Part shown: positions 10,260-23,631 of the stretch, one piece after another | Position numbering within the stretch: position 1 is the stretch's first letter | Layout: each line of letters starts with the position of its first letter | Assembly (NCBI GenBank): GCA_964017235.1 | Contig: OZ024930.1 | Span: forward strand, 28,710,614-28,774,613 | Direction: 5' to 3' | Length of the DNA: 64,000 bases | Source of the DNA: Sabellastarte sp. h YS-2021 | Taxonomy: Eukaryota > Annelida > Polychaeta > Sabellida > Sabellidae | Made by a program: the position numbers and the translations under genes | The notes under the pieces: generated by a model | What the model was told of the DNA's origin: nothing | The model's database searches: none | Seen by the model: only the letters and a program-made list of their open reading frames with translations

Positions 10260-12540
10260 TGACCAGCTGTCTATTACATCTAAGCTACAAGCATTAAGAG
10301 AGAAAAAAGTGCATTGTCATATGATCCATGCATGGGTACAAAATTTATTGCTTTATTAAAAGCCGACAAAATACTTCTGGGGACTTCAAAAAATTATATT
10401 GAGAAAACAATAAGGAAACTAAAATTACAAGATGGTTCTCTTCTGATATTCCAAAAAGATATACTAAATAAAGTTAATAATTTCTATAAAAAGCATTACG
10501 GATAGCCCTGCTGAAGTTAAGATTAGATACTGTAATTGACAAACAAAAAATAAACTGTTGACAAAATACTGAGGCTGATTCATTAGATAGGCAAATAACT
10601 GTAAAAGAATTGAATGAAACACTTGCCAAAATGAAAAACAATAAAACACCAGGAATAGATGCCTTCCCAGCTGATTTTTTCAAAGTTTTTTGGAACAAAT
10701 TAAGAATGTTTTATTCTTTGGGTTTTAAATGAGAGCAATAGAACAGGTTCTTTACCTATAAATATGAGACAGCGTATTATTAGCTGTTTTTGGAAAGGGG
10801 ATAAACCCATATATATCTTTAAAAAATGGTGAACTGTTTTACTTGCTAGTGTCTGGCATAAGTTAGGATCTAGAGTTATTGCTTCTGGTATTAAAAAGTT
10901 TTTCCAAAACTAATTTCAACAATTCAGACTGGATTTCTTTATGGTAAATTTATACGTAAAAGCACTCGTTTAATAGATGATTTAATGATTTATAGAGAAG
11001 GAAAGAAAATTGACGGATTGTTGATGATAATTAACTTTCAGAAAGTCTTTGACCTCTATTATAATGGAAATTTATGTGTCTTGTTTTTTTTTTGTAAAAC
11101 TGGGATTTACAACTAATTTGATAAAGTTGTTTCAACCTTTTAACACTGATAGTGCTTCATTTCTCCAATTTGGAGTTTTGTCAGAATTCTTTAGCATAAA
11201 AACAGGTTACAAACAAAGTAATCCTGTGGCATCATATCAATTCATACTTTGTGGACAAATATTGAACCTACTAATTGAAAAAGTAAGAATATTAAAGGGA
11301 TTACAATTAATATACAGAATTTAAAATATATCAGTTTGCTGATGATTATACTTTTCTCTTGAATGGTAAAGACAGTTCTTTGGCAGCAGCTTTGAATACC
11401 CTTGAAGTTTATGCTATGACCTTAAGTTAACATGGCTCAGGAAACTAATAACAACACAAAGTTCCCAATGGTCTACACTGTTTTAGTTGACACTTTCATC
11501 AAAGAAATGACCAAACTGGTTCAAAGTGTTACAGTTTAAAACAAAAGCCTTTTTGGGCAAGAGGTTTTTGACATTGCATTTCTCACTAAAATTATCTAAT
11601 CACAAAGAGAGATCTTAATTTACTGTGTATGCCTTTATGGTATAATGAAAAGAATCAGTAAACATAATTTATTCAAATCCAAATGGTATAACCATGGTAT
11701 TGCAGTTGTCAGTGACATCATCTCTAATGGCATTATTTTAAGCAAAGGAGCCATAGCAATATTTTATGACTTATCATATATATTTCTTCGATTATTACCA
11801 AATGATGGTAGATGTAAATAATTTTTTCAGATGTAAATAATTTTCTTATAACAAAAATGTTAGGAATAGGTTGACCTCTCAAGGAATAAATTAGGTGAAA
11901 TCAAAAGACCTTACAGTCCAGCTTGTCTAAAAATACTTTTAAAAAGTAAAACTGGGTGAAAAGACATGTATTGGGAAATGCACAAACAGAATTTTAAATG
12001 TAAACTATCAACAGAAGTGGAATTTAGACCTAGATATATTCATTGATAATTTGTCCTGGAAAGAAATTTATAAAATTAGTTTTAAATTTCTTAATGACTC
12101 TAACATTATTTATCTTCAATATAACATATTGCAACAGATTCTTAGCACAAATCAAATCTTTAAAATGAACCTTTCAAATACTGAATATTGCAGAATTTGC
12201 AATTCTAATAATGAACAATTAGTTCACTTATTTGCTTCTTGTGATCCTTTCAAAAAGTTTTTGGAATGATTTAAAACATCGGTTAAATCGTGTCACAGGT
12301 ATTAACTTAACCTTTACAGCAAAAGATCTAATTCTAAGATATCTATTGAAAACAGATCTTTTCTTTCCAATCAATGTCATTATGTTGAGCACAAAATCAT
12401 TAATATTTTCTTGCGCTTTCATAAAATCATCCTCGAACTTGGCACATTTACAGATAGAAATCAAATTGGTGTATGAATATAAATACTTTATATATAAGGA
12501 GAACGAGCAAGAAGAAATACTTTGAAGTTTTGAAAATACT
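10260..12540 (+). mobile_element. Tx1/L1-type LINE relic
   Basis: Translated pieces follow the order of a Tx1/L1-clade ORF2. They are a linker with LLLGTSKNYIEKTIRKLKLQ-like text and DILNKVNNFY at 10380-10495, then KNNKTPGIDAFPADFFKVFW near 10630 (the RT fingers), then a palm and thumb region with LQFGVLSEFFSIKTGYKQ and FILCGQILNLLIEK near 11170-11290. A C-terminal domain at 12051-12269 has YCRICNSNNEQLVHLFASC, the Cys-Cys-His-Cys tail of this clade. Frames shift and stops are frequent throughout. The apurinic-like endonuclease part is missing, so it is 5'-truncated. It ends near 12600 in an AT-rich tail. Confidence 0.75.
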
Positions 12541-12673
12541 TGGAAAAAATTTTCAACATTATTTGATTATTTGATAAACAATTGTGTGTAATTGTAACCG
12601 TTAATTCATATTTTGATACATGTAACTGTAAAATTGGTGACTGGTATTTTTACCTTTAATTAAAGATATATAT

Positions 12674-13560
12674 CTATGACAGCAAATTTGATGTAAAATT
12701 ATTTTCCAATTGTATCATATAGATTAAAGAAAAAAGAGGGAAAAAATAATTACTAAAGCTGTAACAGGGTCCCATGTTATAAGTAATCTTTGTCAAAATA
12801 CCTGATAAATAGACGGTTTTATTTCTATCTCTTCCGAAAGGAATTATTTCAGTTTTTTCCAGGTTAATTGTATGACCTGAGATTAGTTTAAATTTATCAA
12901 ATAATGTGATACTCGCAATCAAATCAGGATCATATAAGGAAAGAGTAGTGTCATCTGCTAATTGAGCAATCTTATATGTATGATTTGCCTTGGTATTGAA
13001 TTGGAGGCCATAAAAATTTTATTTGTTATGATAGCTACTGCTAACATTTCTGCAACAAAAATAAATAAGAGGGCCAAAATCGGATCACCTTGTCTTATTG
13101 ATCGAGACAAGTTAAAACATTCAGAATAACACCCATTGTTACTAACACCTAATTTTATATCCGTATTAAACTTTTAACCAATCTAGAAATGAATCTCCAA
13201 AATTAAATGTTTAAACAGAAGCATTTAAACAGAAAATTCTACTCAAATGCTTTCTCCAAATCTATTAATGTAATAAAGCCATTCATATTTTGTTCTTCTG
13301 TTAGATACACAATATTGTGTTTTGTGAGGATGGTTTAACCAAAAAAGCAGCCTTTTGTGTATCGAATTTCATTGTAGTTAACTATTTGGCTGATCACATT
13401 CTGCAGTTTTGGCGCCAAGTCCTTTGTCAAAATTTTGTAGTCAGTGTTATGTAGACCTCAAGGATGCCAGTTCTTTAGGATACGCATGTCTTTGCGTTTT
13501 TTAGGAAGTAAATTTATTACTGCTACTTTTTCCTCTTGTGAAAGTTCGATTTAATATAAG
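12674..13560 (-). mobile_element. Second Tx1/L1-type LINE relic, opposite strand
   Basis: Read on the minus strand it gives NTDYKILTKDLAPKLQNVIS (RT), then a GCF-TKHNIVYLTEEQNMNGF and ITLIDLEKAFE block, and at the 3' side ISGHTINLEKTEIIPFG (thumb). This is the Tx1/L1 RT middle, with both ends missing and several frame breaks. It converges on the plus-strand LINE ending near 12600, so the junction may be an insertion or rearrangement point. Confidence 0.65.
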
Positions 13561-13819
13561 TATAGTCATAGCTTGCCACCAGTAAGTCATGAATATCTGG
13601 CCAGTTTATAGATCAATAATATGTATGGAAATATAATGAAACACTCATTACAATTTTGTTTGTCCTGTAATGAAGCATCATGAGTAAGAAACCGCTTGAC
13701 AAGTCTTAAGTCACTTTTACAGACATTCTGAACATGGTTGGACAATGAAAAAAATTGGAATAGAACCACACTCCCCAATTCTTGACTGACTCGGCAGCAC
13801 TTGTGGCAAATGTTCTAGT

Positions 13820-14467
13820 TGGTTGGATTACTGTAACAGACTTTTTAGGGGTCTCTCTAAGTTCAATCTTGATAAATTACAATGCGTCCAAAATAGTGCA
13901 GCTAGATATCAAATATAATATCAAATACCAGTAGATACATTAGTATAACTACTGTGCTTAAGAAATTGCATTGGCTTCCTGTTGAACATTGCTCAGTCTT
14001 TAAAACAGCCACCCTTGTTTACAAGTTTCTTCACACTGGTTTTCCCACTATTTTTCCATTTGTCTCTTCCTACAGCAGCTCCTACAGTACCAGGCGTAGT
14101 CAGAGAGGTGGTAATTTCCTTGTCGTTCCAAAGTTCTAACCCCCCCCCCCCCCCCTAATCCATAAATCTGTCAAGCAGTTTGGTTAAAGTTTTGCTTTGG
14201 ATGTCCCCACTGTTTGAAATGCTCTTCTTGATGAGATTTGTGCGTCCCCCTTCCTAGCCTCTTTCAGAAAGCAGCTTAAACCCTACCTGTACACCAATGC
14301 ATATCCATCTTAGTCTTACGCACCCCATGGCCTTCTCTGTGGTGTTTGGCCCTTTTTCCATCCGTGGATACTGAAAGTGGTGGACTTTCTTGGTTTTGTT
14401 GCATCTTAGAGTCCCATTTGAATAGGGGACAAGTGCTATATATAAGACCAATTAGAATTAGAATTAT
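13820..14467 (+). mobile_element. CR1/L2-type LINE 3' end
   Basis: The C-terminal RT-associated domain is plain: DYCNRLFRGLSKFNLDKLQ, VQNSAAR, then LKKLHWLPVEH, FKTATLVYKFLHTGFPT, STRRSQRGGNFLVVPKF, and after a C-run, IHKSVKQFG and ICASPFLASFRKQLKPYLY. This is the typical tail of Jockey/CR1/L2-group LINEs. It ends with CTATATATAAGACCAATTAGAATTAGAATT, a short repeat tail as used by these elements. At least two frame changes are seen. It is strongly 5'-truncated. Confidence 0.8.
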
Positions 14468-14760
14468 GTGATGTAAATCATGATGAACAATTGCTCTTTT
14501 ATAGAGACAGTCTGTAGGTCAATGGCTATAGTTCAGCCAGGAATTCAATTGCAACATTTCACTCCTGGGTCCTTGTAGTGTAGTGATTAAAACACCGCTG
14601 AGAGTGACAGTTCAAACCCTAGACCCAATCCTTTCCATGAAAGTTGGTAGTGGCATCTATTGCCCAGCAGTTTGCAGGTCAGAATCTTGATTAACTAGTA
14701 TACCCTGGTTTCCTTTACCCTTCAGTCATTATCACCCTGGGAATGCAAAAACAACCACTG
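14468..14760 (+). repeat. SINE-bearing dispersed repeat, copy 2
   Basis: Collinear with 760-1050: AATCATGATRAACAAT, GTTCAGCCA, CAACATYTCACTCC, then a tRNA-like part with CAGTTCAAACCC (B-box like) and the tail TTGATTAACTAGTATACYCTGG. It lies directly after the LINE tail. Confidence 0.6.
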
Positions 14761-14929
14761 AGAAGCAATTATTTTCTTGATTAAATACAAGCAATAACAG
14801 TTATACAAAAGGGGTAAATATGACTACTAATAAAACTTGTTAGGTAAAGTGTATACACATCAGAACATTAATTTTGAACAGGTTTTATATACTAAATTGC
14901 ATGTAAATGCTTGACATTTTGCTTTCCCA

Positions 14930-16250
14930 TGATATACACCAACTCCAAATGGTGGCCATATACCACACATTCCTAGCACAAGCCCCCAAAATGCGTCCTT
15001 CGTTTTACTGTGAGTTAGAACTTGAACAACTGCATGGTTGTCACATTGGATGAGAATTTTTTTCTATGACAGTATGATCCAAACACTATGAGTGCCAAAA
15101 GAACATTAATCATTTCTAGGTGTAGAGTACCGAGATTTAAATATCCCTTGAGGATGGGCAATGTGTAAACATAGTTTTTTCAACATGCCCCAAAACCTGT
15201 AAGACAAGTGTTCAATTCAACGGATACATCAACTGGTCAATGATTGTATATTGAAGTATCATTGTACTTCCCGAGGAACTTGAGCTTGGGCGGGCCAGCA
15301 TGCACTTTTGAATGTACAGATGTTGGCCGAGTAATGATTGCAACTAATGTTTTCACCAGTGCTTACGTCCAAGCCATTGCTCAACCATTTGCGCAATCTG
15401 ACACAATTTGCCCTCTGTATGCCCAAGCATACTGCACACGTACTTGGCTCAACAAGTTTCTTTGTCCTTATGGCCAGATGTAGACATTTCAGCAGGCATA
15501 TAGCGGGTCAAAGTATTTTTTGGCAATGCCTGGCATCCTGAAGCCGATGAAAATACACTGCATCACTGACGAACTGGAACAATTTCCTACAATACCTGCT
15601 CCCAAACAGGAGACAGGTGTCAAAGTACGTTGAATTCCAATACAAGCCTAAGACATCGTATTCTAGAGGGCCGATCTTTAGGTATTTTATAGATATGCAT
15701 GCCTGGTCAGAGACATGTCAATTCTTGCATCACATCAACAATGGATGGAAATAACAAAGCCAAGATATGAATCTTTGTTGACGCCTGCATTAACGGACTG
15801 TCTCTGTGGCCAGGAAAGATCTCTAGTCAAAAAGGGGGAATAATGAATACCTTTTATGGGACCTTTTTCAAATGGATCACTGATTGCGTCATGCTGGATT
15901 TCTTCCTTGAGATATGTGTCGACATGTGGCTTTTAAATGCTTACTTTTTCCAACTGTTGCACTAACAAACTGATAGTCCTGTTCATCCCTCCATTCCTGT
16001 TCACTAAAGTCACTATCACGTCTGGAAGTACTCACTGGTGCACTCATCGCCATACCAACTCTCTCACATTTTTCCCCGTGGGTGGGGTGTGCTTTTCATG
16101 TCACTTTGCACAATAAGCTTTATTTTGTTTCTTTGGTTTAGTCATGGTGACTAACGCTGGAAATACACCAGAAGCCCTGGGCGGCTGTTCTACTTTGACA
16201 ATCCAAGGTGAAGATGACAACTACAAAAAGGAACACAAGAGGAAGTAGGT
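14930..16250 (-). mobile_element. DIRS-order YR retrotransposon relic (gag start plus RT/RNase H)
   Basis: On the minus strand a gag N-terminus with the Cys/His, AHPTHGEKC-like module lies near 16070-16150. It is followed by a HVDTYLKEEIQHDAI ... SPFLTRDLSW segment near 15900-15790, and by RNase H pieces with VELNTCLTGFGAC and LHLEMINVLLAL near 15110-15230 and CDNHAVVQVL near 15020. These match the corresponding parts of elements A and D. The copy is internally shortened and has many breaks. No terminal repeats were recognised, and the YR part is absent. Confidence 0.65.
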
Positions 16251-16744
16251 TAGACTGTCCCTTGTTCCCCCGGCTCAGTAGCCAAAGTAGCCAAAATCAG
16301 AAGCAGCAATTCCTCATACGTCCATGTACAACAATCATATCTATATTCGGCAAAACCAGTCATATTATATATGAACAATGTAAAGCAGAATCAGTCATAT
16401 CAGTATATATATGATATAAACTTTATTTAAAAATCATCCGCATAAAATAAGTTAAAAATACAAGACATACAGTTGTAAATGCAAGCAAAAATGCATAATT
16501 AACAACATGACTGTTCCCATTGCCTTCAATTTTGAAACTGAAGGTAATACTTTCTGTTGTATGTGCTTCACTAAGCATTAACCAATCAATTTAGGATGCA
16601 TTAGCGTACCCTTGGCAACTGGAATTCCTAGGGAATTCCTGACACTATAAGCCACTTAGGGTGCTGTCACACTGTCCCAGTGGAGCATTCCCGGGGTGGG
16701 GGACTGACAAACGTGGTGTCTATACACCACTAGTGAAAAACTAC

Positions 16745-17830
16745 CCGCTATGATATATGCTATACATATTGATTAGATCAATAGTTCGACTATACATCAA
16801 ACTTATATTTACTATCTTTTTTATAAATGAAAGACTTGCTTAAAGGTTTATTGACTCAAGGCATTAAAACAATTAATGCAGATTTGAAACATAGCTAAAA
16901 CTCTCTACTTTTGCAATAAATCTCTCTACTCTGAAGGAGAAGCACAGATATTCATTAGGAATACCATGACATGTATTACCTAAGAGACTGCAATGTGTAG
17001 TATATGGTGAGCTCAACAATTTTACATATACTTTTCCTCCTTTCAGCATAAAAGTAATTTACAACTCTCTGACATAAATCCACAGCAAATCTTACAACAA
17101 ATAACAAAATGGTGTGTTGAAAGAAAAACATTTAACAACGAATAAATGGGATATCCAATAAATCTTGTTTTGAAACAAAACAACAGTGCTATTATTGTAA
17201 GTAATGTCCCTATCTGCAGTATTGCATTGGATTCTGTTTTTTTACAAAACCTAAAACTTTTGGACATTTTTTGTTATGAAATCAATTATATTTACCACCA
17301 GACATTACAAGGGATATTTTTATTGTCTTTGTCTATGTTTACGTCTCATAAAATGGGGTTTGGGGGCTCTTTAGCCTATAGATATAATAATGAAATACTT
17401 GTATGGTACAGATTAGGTGCTTTGTGTCTACTTACTAATGCTTATGACACTTTTGCAGATAGAAGGCTTTACTCACACGGAACATTTCTCACCTAAAAGA
17501 TAGCTTGTGACACTGTTGGGATTGAGGAGAATTAAGAAGAATTTCAATGGTGCTTCAAAATGTTTTCCAAGGGCTTTTTCAAGAATCAAATCACGATTGG
17601 AATAAAATTTCTTTAATTCTAATACGTTTGACATGGGCACGTTCATATACACCTTAGATCACAAAGTCATCTGGTGAAAATGTTCATCATGTAATTGTAG
17701 CGTTTGTCACTAAGATCACCATTATTCTATATTGAGAATTTGCATAGTAAATACATAGTGAGATAAACTAATGTTCTACTCAGTCACTACTATACAGTGT
17801 CTTGGTGTGCCTTTCTTGTTAATATGTTAT
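16745..17830 (+). repeat. Dispersed repeat of unknown class, copy 2 (uninterrupted)
   Basis: Matches 1050-1760 and 8745-9060 in the same order without element A between them, so it approximates the empty site. Both copies are preceded by a GATATAWRCCT-like SINE tail motif. The open frame at 17146-17496 (116 codons) is not conserved in copy 1 and I do not support it as a gene. Confidence 0.65.
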
Positions 17831-18117
17831 GAAAAATAATGTGGCAAATAAATAGTACCTTTAGAATGACTAAAGGTCATGAGTTCAGATCAACAGATTT
17901 TAAGAAGTCAGAATCCACGAACTCAGGTGAAGACATGAAAGTTTTGATCACCAGTTATGGTTTGATAGCCATGGAAAGTAAGCAATATTAATATTTTTAA
18001 ATTCTACATGGATGAAAATGTTTGCAGATATACTACTGGCCAACAGTGTGAGATGTTTTATGAAATAAAGTTTAGAATGATAGACAGACTCAGCTTAGAA
18101 AACAGCTAAACGAGCAC

Positions 18118-18225
18118 TGGGGCCGTGGCTGAGTGGTAACTTCGAAATCTTGCTGCAATCTACTTATAACTTGTTGCATTACAAGATTCCAACTACACAT
18201 GTTTGCATTGGGTCCAAATTTGGCC
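18118..18225 (+). repeat. tRNA-like SINE head
   Basis: GGCCGTGGCTGAGTGGTAAC is a good A-box region (compare TGGCAGAGTGGTAAC in the SINE at 49550). A degenerate TTACAAGATTCCAACT follows at B-box distance. The 155-base tandem array starts directly after it. It may be a SINE 5' part next to, or captured by, the array. Confidence 0.45.
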
Positions 18226-18226
18226 A

Positions 18227-18800
18227 ACTCAAAGTGACTATTGCTCAGCTATGGGATCAGCTACAGTTTTGGAATTTTACTATGTTATGGCTGATCTAAA
18301 AATATGTGAATAACATATTTCAACAAAATATTCTAAATGCAATAGTTTTAAAGTTATAAGCTATTTACTCAACAGTGAGAACCTCAAAGTAGCTATTACT
18401 CAGCCATGGAATGCGCTACAGGTCTGAAATTGAACTATGTTACACCTGATCTAAAAGTAGGTAAGTAACATATTTCAACAAAAAACTTTAAATGCAATAG
18501 TTTTAAAGTTACAAGCGATTTACTCAATAGTGAGAACCTCAAAGTAGCTATTACTCAGCTATGGAATGAGCTACAGGTCTGCAATTTTACTATGTTACAG
18601 CTAACCTAAAAGTAAGTGAATAACATATTTCAACAAAATTCTCTAAATGCAATAGTTCTCAAGTTACAAGTGATTTGCTCAATAGTGAAAACCTCAAAGT
18701 AGCTATTACTCAGCTATGGAATGAGCTACAGGGCTGCAATTTTATTATGTTATAGCTGATGCAAAAGTAAAAGTAGTCAATAAACTGTCCCTTGATAGCT
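18227..18800 (+). repeat. 155-bp tandem repeat, about 3.7 copies
   Basis: The unit start MCTCAAAGTRGCTATTRCTC recurs at 18227, 18382, 18537 and 18692, exactly 155 bases apart each time. The unit continues with GGAATGAGCTACAGGTCTG, TTTACTATGTTACAGCT, TAACATATTTCAACAAAA and AATGCAATAGTT. The first and last units are more divergent. The last dissolves near 18790. Confidence 0.9.
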
Positions 18801-20180
18801 GTGAGTCAAAATTCAAAGTTAGTGCTTTACGACTTGTTCAACAGCGCGGGTCATATTGGGATGGACACACAACATTTGTTACTTAATTTGTTACATTTCT
18901 TTTGAGTGTCCAAAAGAAATCGATTCTTGATAAATCACAAAATGTGTCACACGAATAACCATTTTCAGCTTCAAAGATAGGCACATAGTCGAATAGCTGC
19001 AACATTATAATCTAAAGGAAAGTAATATGTTTATTGTTGGCTGCTAGTTGTAAACTGATGCACTGTAGCACAAAGAAAAGACAGCACTTTATGCAAATAA
19101 AACACCCTTTTTGCTAATCCAGTTAATCTTTTCTATAAAACATTTGATCATTCCTAAGCAGTTTTTTTTCTGTGGTTGGCACCAGTAGTTTGGTTCACGC
19201 CATCACATCTGTCTACCCCAGGAACGTTCAACTGTACCTTACACTGAGTTGTGTTTATTGACACATATCAAAGGGTATCTGAAGCATGAGAAGGAAAATT
19301 GTGTATAGAGACTCTGATTTGAAAGCCACTATCATGCCCCAGTTGCATTTAGGAAGAGCTTCATGATTGATGGTATGATTGAAGTGAATAGACATGCAGA
19401 CTATTTATTTTTCTTTCCAGTGGAATCCGCAAAGTAGAGATATTTTCAGTTATATTATGTGAGGTTTGTTTGAAAGAGGCTTTTGATACATCTTTAGCTT
19501 TAAACAATATTGACTTTCATATGCACACCAATGCTGTTGATGGCATGCATAAACAAATGAAACAATGAAATTAATTTTACATACTGCAGGCTAACATTGC
19601 CCAATACCCAGGAGCACCGAAACATATGGGGGTTAATATGGCTTCAGCTTTATTGTTTTAATGCACATATTTGTAAGTTAAAATTTTTCTAGCATGGCGC
19701 AATAATTTTGTGCAATGATTTTGAGAGATGATTGAGATTAGGAACTAAGAGAACTAGGCGTCTGATTAAGTGTTTAAGTAGGCCAAAGTTGTGTCCATTG
19801 CCAAAGGCAAACCAAAGTGTACCTAGTTCAAGTTAATTTTGTTCAACTAATAATGCTTGAATGCATATGTTTGCATATAAGGGAGCCAGTCAATTGATAA
19901 GGAATTGTAATGTATTTCTTACAAGAAAGAATTATGTGTGTCGATTTGTGAGAGGTATCAGGATGATCGAAAAGTTATTTGAGCATTCTTTAAGATCAAG
20001 CTTTAAATTTAAAAACGATTTAGCCAACGTGCATGCTGTTTCACCAGACGATCAAAGGACTCCATAAGATTAAAATTTACTAGTTCCAAAAAAGGCTGTT
20101 TAAATAATAGAGAAAAAATATAGGTGAATTTGCAATCAGGGAAAACACAAAACAACACAATGGTAATGCTTGCTTCGCCC
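18800..20180. other. No gene recognised
   Basis: Low-complexity AT-rich DNA. Short frames at 19861-20067 and 20009-20191 have no family signature. Could be intronic or intergenic. Confidence 0.4.
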
Positions 20181-20189
20181 TTCTCTTCC

Positions 20190-20540
20190 AATATTGGGAA
20201 GCTTGATTTGCAGTAGGTAGTCTTCAGATGTTTCCCAAACGATGTTCCTGAAGGACTATTTCTAATGTGGAAAGGAAGAGAGTTTCAGAAACTTTCATTG
20301 TAATGGCTATAGGAGTTTAAAGTGTTGGCGTGATTTATGAACATTTCAGTCAAAAGAAAAGATATGACGGAACTTTAATTTTGGGCTACTACAGCTCCCC
20401 GTGGTAACATGAGCTATACCATGGATTTTTTACAAAGATATGCTGGCTGGTCATATTTTAACTATGGCCTTTATTTAACTGGAAGCCAATGGAGTTTTAT
20501 TTTGGTTGTGGCATTATCAAATTCAAAAGATTGCTGCTTA
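20190..20540 (-). mobile_element. CR1/L2-type LINE tail relic
   Basis: On the minus strand TTKIKLHWLPVK near 20500 is followed by NHANTLNSYSHYNESF, NSLPFHIRNSPSGTSFGKHL and KTTYCK. This is the usual LHWLPV ... WNSLP..IR...S...FK..LKT tail of Jockey/CR1/L2-group LINEs. Several stops are present. It is strongly 5'-truncated. Confidence 0.6.
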
Positions 20541-22780
20541 CAATAAGTTTGATAAAATTAAGTTTTAGAATTTGGCTTCATTCTTCATTTTGACTACTGG
20601 TGTCTTTTCTTATGGAAAAATAACATTTTCATAAGAACACTCAGCCTTTTTATTCTGTGTAGAATAAGATATATGCATAAACATTTCCTTGTACTTCAGG
20701 CAAAATGCCTACAAATATTTCGTGACTTCATTATGGGCTATTCACACTTTTCCTTATTGCTCATTTCATGTCTCTCCCCTTGATGACATTGTATTTATGA
20801 CTTTATGACCCTGAAAAAACACCCTTCCTATATGGGTAGTAAACATTGAAGAATCAGCTACCCCAAAAGATCCATTCGGCCTCCTTTACCTCTACACTAC
20901 CTGGATCTCTGTCTGCATAACTTGTGGAGTTTGTGAGAGCTATTTCAAACATTTAAACAAAGCAGACCTAAGCACAACTTGTTTCTGAGTTGTGCCGAAT
21001 GCAACTGAAGATGTCTGAATCCCATAAAAGAGCATCTTACCAAAATATAAATCAGACTGAACCAAAAGTTGTAAATGAGCACTTTCGGCTGTAGCTTATG
21101 TTTCCAGTAAAGAAATATTTGAAGTAGGCATTAGGCTTGTAAATTTGGCATGATTTGAAACAGTTACAAATTTGGATTATTTTGCTGTAACTTAGATGAT
21201 GCATTCATTTGTGGCTTTCAAAAACTGTGGCGAATTTGATATGTCTAACTTTGTGATGAAATGAAGCCTGGCTTAGAGTGTGTTTTTCTCAACCATTGCC
21301 TTTGTGAACCCAGAATCTCCATGTTTCTGTCTTGGCTAACATGAAGAAACTAATTGTTGAGAAATGCATACTAAAACCAAGTTGAGTTAATTCCATTCAA
21401 CGAATTTGCACATTAAAATGTAGCAATACGAAGGACACAGCTAATTATTAAATCCAGATATGAGAATGTGTAGATTCAGAACTTTTAATCAGCAGAAAAA
21501 ATGCATACATTGTAACCAGTTAAGGTTACTCTACTGGTAAGGTATGATTTTAATCACCACATCTTAAATTGTCAGATCTATTATGGTTATCTCCAAATGA
21601 TAACACTTAGATGTCTTACTTGCCAGCACTAATTAATTACAAAGTGATACTTTAATTTAAACATTCAGTTTTAATTTATGTTTATATGTCAAATTTGCCC
21701 AATAATGAATAACTCATTATGTTTATTTATAAGTGATATTTAAAATCATAACCATAAATTAAACCCTGCTGACACTTTTCGTGGGGCTTGCTACGAATAT
21801 AAACAACTAACCCTCTTTACTTTCGCTGTAAACTGCATTATCATTTACAAAGAAAACACTGGCATGCTCAGTCAAATCTATTTCAAATTGTAGTGTTTTC
21901 TTCCAGCTTTGATGCTGGGATAACATTTACTCAAGATACTTTCATGTTATTCTGAATTTTCAATGAGCTGATAACAAAAAGCCTGTAAACAGGAGTTTGC
22001 TTTTGCATAGCTAAGTATGATTTGTTTGGAATTCCATTTAGTGGCCCATAGTAGCTTTAACATGAAAGACAGAAATCCCTTCTGATGAAATTAAGAGACC
22101 CTGGGAGATGCAATTAAACATTAAAAGGTTGTTTCTTTGATTTTATAAAATGGAGCTGCTGCCTTGGGGATTATATTTCAGGGATCAACAATCTAACCCA
22201 AGGAGATTGTTCTGGCATTTTAGGCAGTGTATTATAATTCTAGAACACTCTCACTCTCACCATTTTTGGAAGCACCTTTCCAAACTTTCACTGATGTACA
22301 CACCACTGAAAATAATCCCTTTCTGGTCAATTTACTGAAGTCTCTTTCAAAAGAAAAACTTTTGAATTGCTGTGGAAAATAAATATGTACATATATTTTA
22401 TTAAATAGGCTTGAAATCTTTGAGTATGTCAATAAGATAACAAGTTTTAACTTGGATTAATTGAGATCATGCACATTAATTTTATAACAAAGGCTTTTTT
22501 ATGATGGTCATAAGACATGGGCACAGTTAAAACCCAGGACCATATATATGAGCTGTTTTAATCTTTGGTAAATTTGACCTTGTATGAAGAGCTTACTAAT
22601 ATAAAAAAACAGAAAAAAATATTTGTTTAGTCCTATGTGGAATTTGTTTTTGTTTACCAGGTAAATTGTGAATGCATATTAATTTAACACATCTTAAAGG
22701 ATTAAAAAATCCACCTAAAAACACTTTGTGGATTAGCCCTAAGTACACGGTTCATACAAGAAACATTCAGTTTTCTGCAA
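20540..22780. other. No gene recognised
   Basis: About 2.2 kb of AT-rich DNA with no recognisable coding block, repeat or terminal inverted repeat. Frames at 22150-22338 and 22232-22432 overlap on opposite strands and look like chance. Confidence 0.4.
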
Positions 22781-22944
22781 ATAAGTAGTAGGTCAATCCA
22801 GATAAAACTGAATTCTTAACATTGGGATCTAAGATACAATGCAAAAAGCCCACAATTTGTTTCAACAACATCCTTGGAAATCCCATCTTTTATGCTGAAG
22901 CAGTCATGAATCTGGATGTGTGGTTTGCCTCTGATATCTCTTGT

Positions 22945-23085
22945 TTAAATTATTATTATTATTACTATTATTATTATGTATTTATACTCAGCGCAATATC
23001 TCCATATACTACAGGACTCAAAGTGCTATTTAACCAATCCGACTGTACAGGTACAGCCCCAACTCACAAGTAACTGACATTCCCC
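22945..23085. repeat. (ATT)n microsatellite plus insert inside the LINE
   Basis: ATTATTATTATTACTATTATTATT at 22950-22976 leads into TTTATACTCAGCGCAATATCTCC and TGCTATTTAACCAATCC. LINE coding text stops before it and resumes after it, so it is a secondary insertion. Probably a small non-autonomous element with a microsatellite edge. Confidence 0.5.
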
Positions 23086-23631
23086 TAACTTTAAAAGTGC
23101 ATTCAAAGGAGCTGTAAAGTTTGCTTTATCTCATACAAAATGCTGCAAATGCTTTCATTGGTAGCCAAATTGACTACTGCAATTCCTTTATTAGGGTCTC
23201 TCAGCTCTTTAGCTGTGCAAGCTGCAATGTGTCCAGTACAGCCTTGCTAGAATTGTTAGTAGTACCACCAAGTACTCATACATCACTTCTGTAAGACAAA
23301 AAAATCTTTTGGTTGCCTATTATACATTGCTGTGTGTTAAAGACAGCTTTTGCATTGGTGTAGAAGTTCAAAGTGGTTATCCTTTATAGTTTGACCTTTT
23401 CTTAAACTTAGAATAACTGGTACAATACTTGTATAAATCAAGCAGATGTTGTGGTGCTTGAGGTCTCACACTTGCCTCAACAGTATGTAAATCCACAAAT
23501 TATCTTGGTGTCACCTTTGTGTATGACGCCCCAAAGAATTGGTATGACATGTCTGGCAATGTTCATTCACCTATTTCTCTCTCCTTCTTCACAAATACGT
23601 TGAAAACTTATCTCTTTGGAAATTGTAGCAG

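Noticed and set aside
17146-17496. 116-codon frame as a gene
   Set aside because: The aligned copy at 1440-1760 does not keep the frame.
18227-18800. CRISPR-like array
   Set aside because: The whole 155-bp unit repeats with no unique spacers, in eukaryotic transposon-rich DNA.
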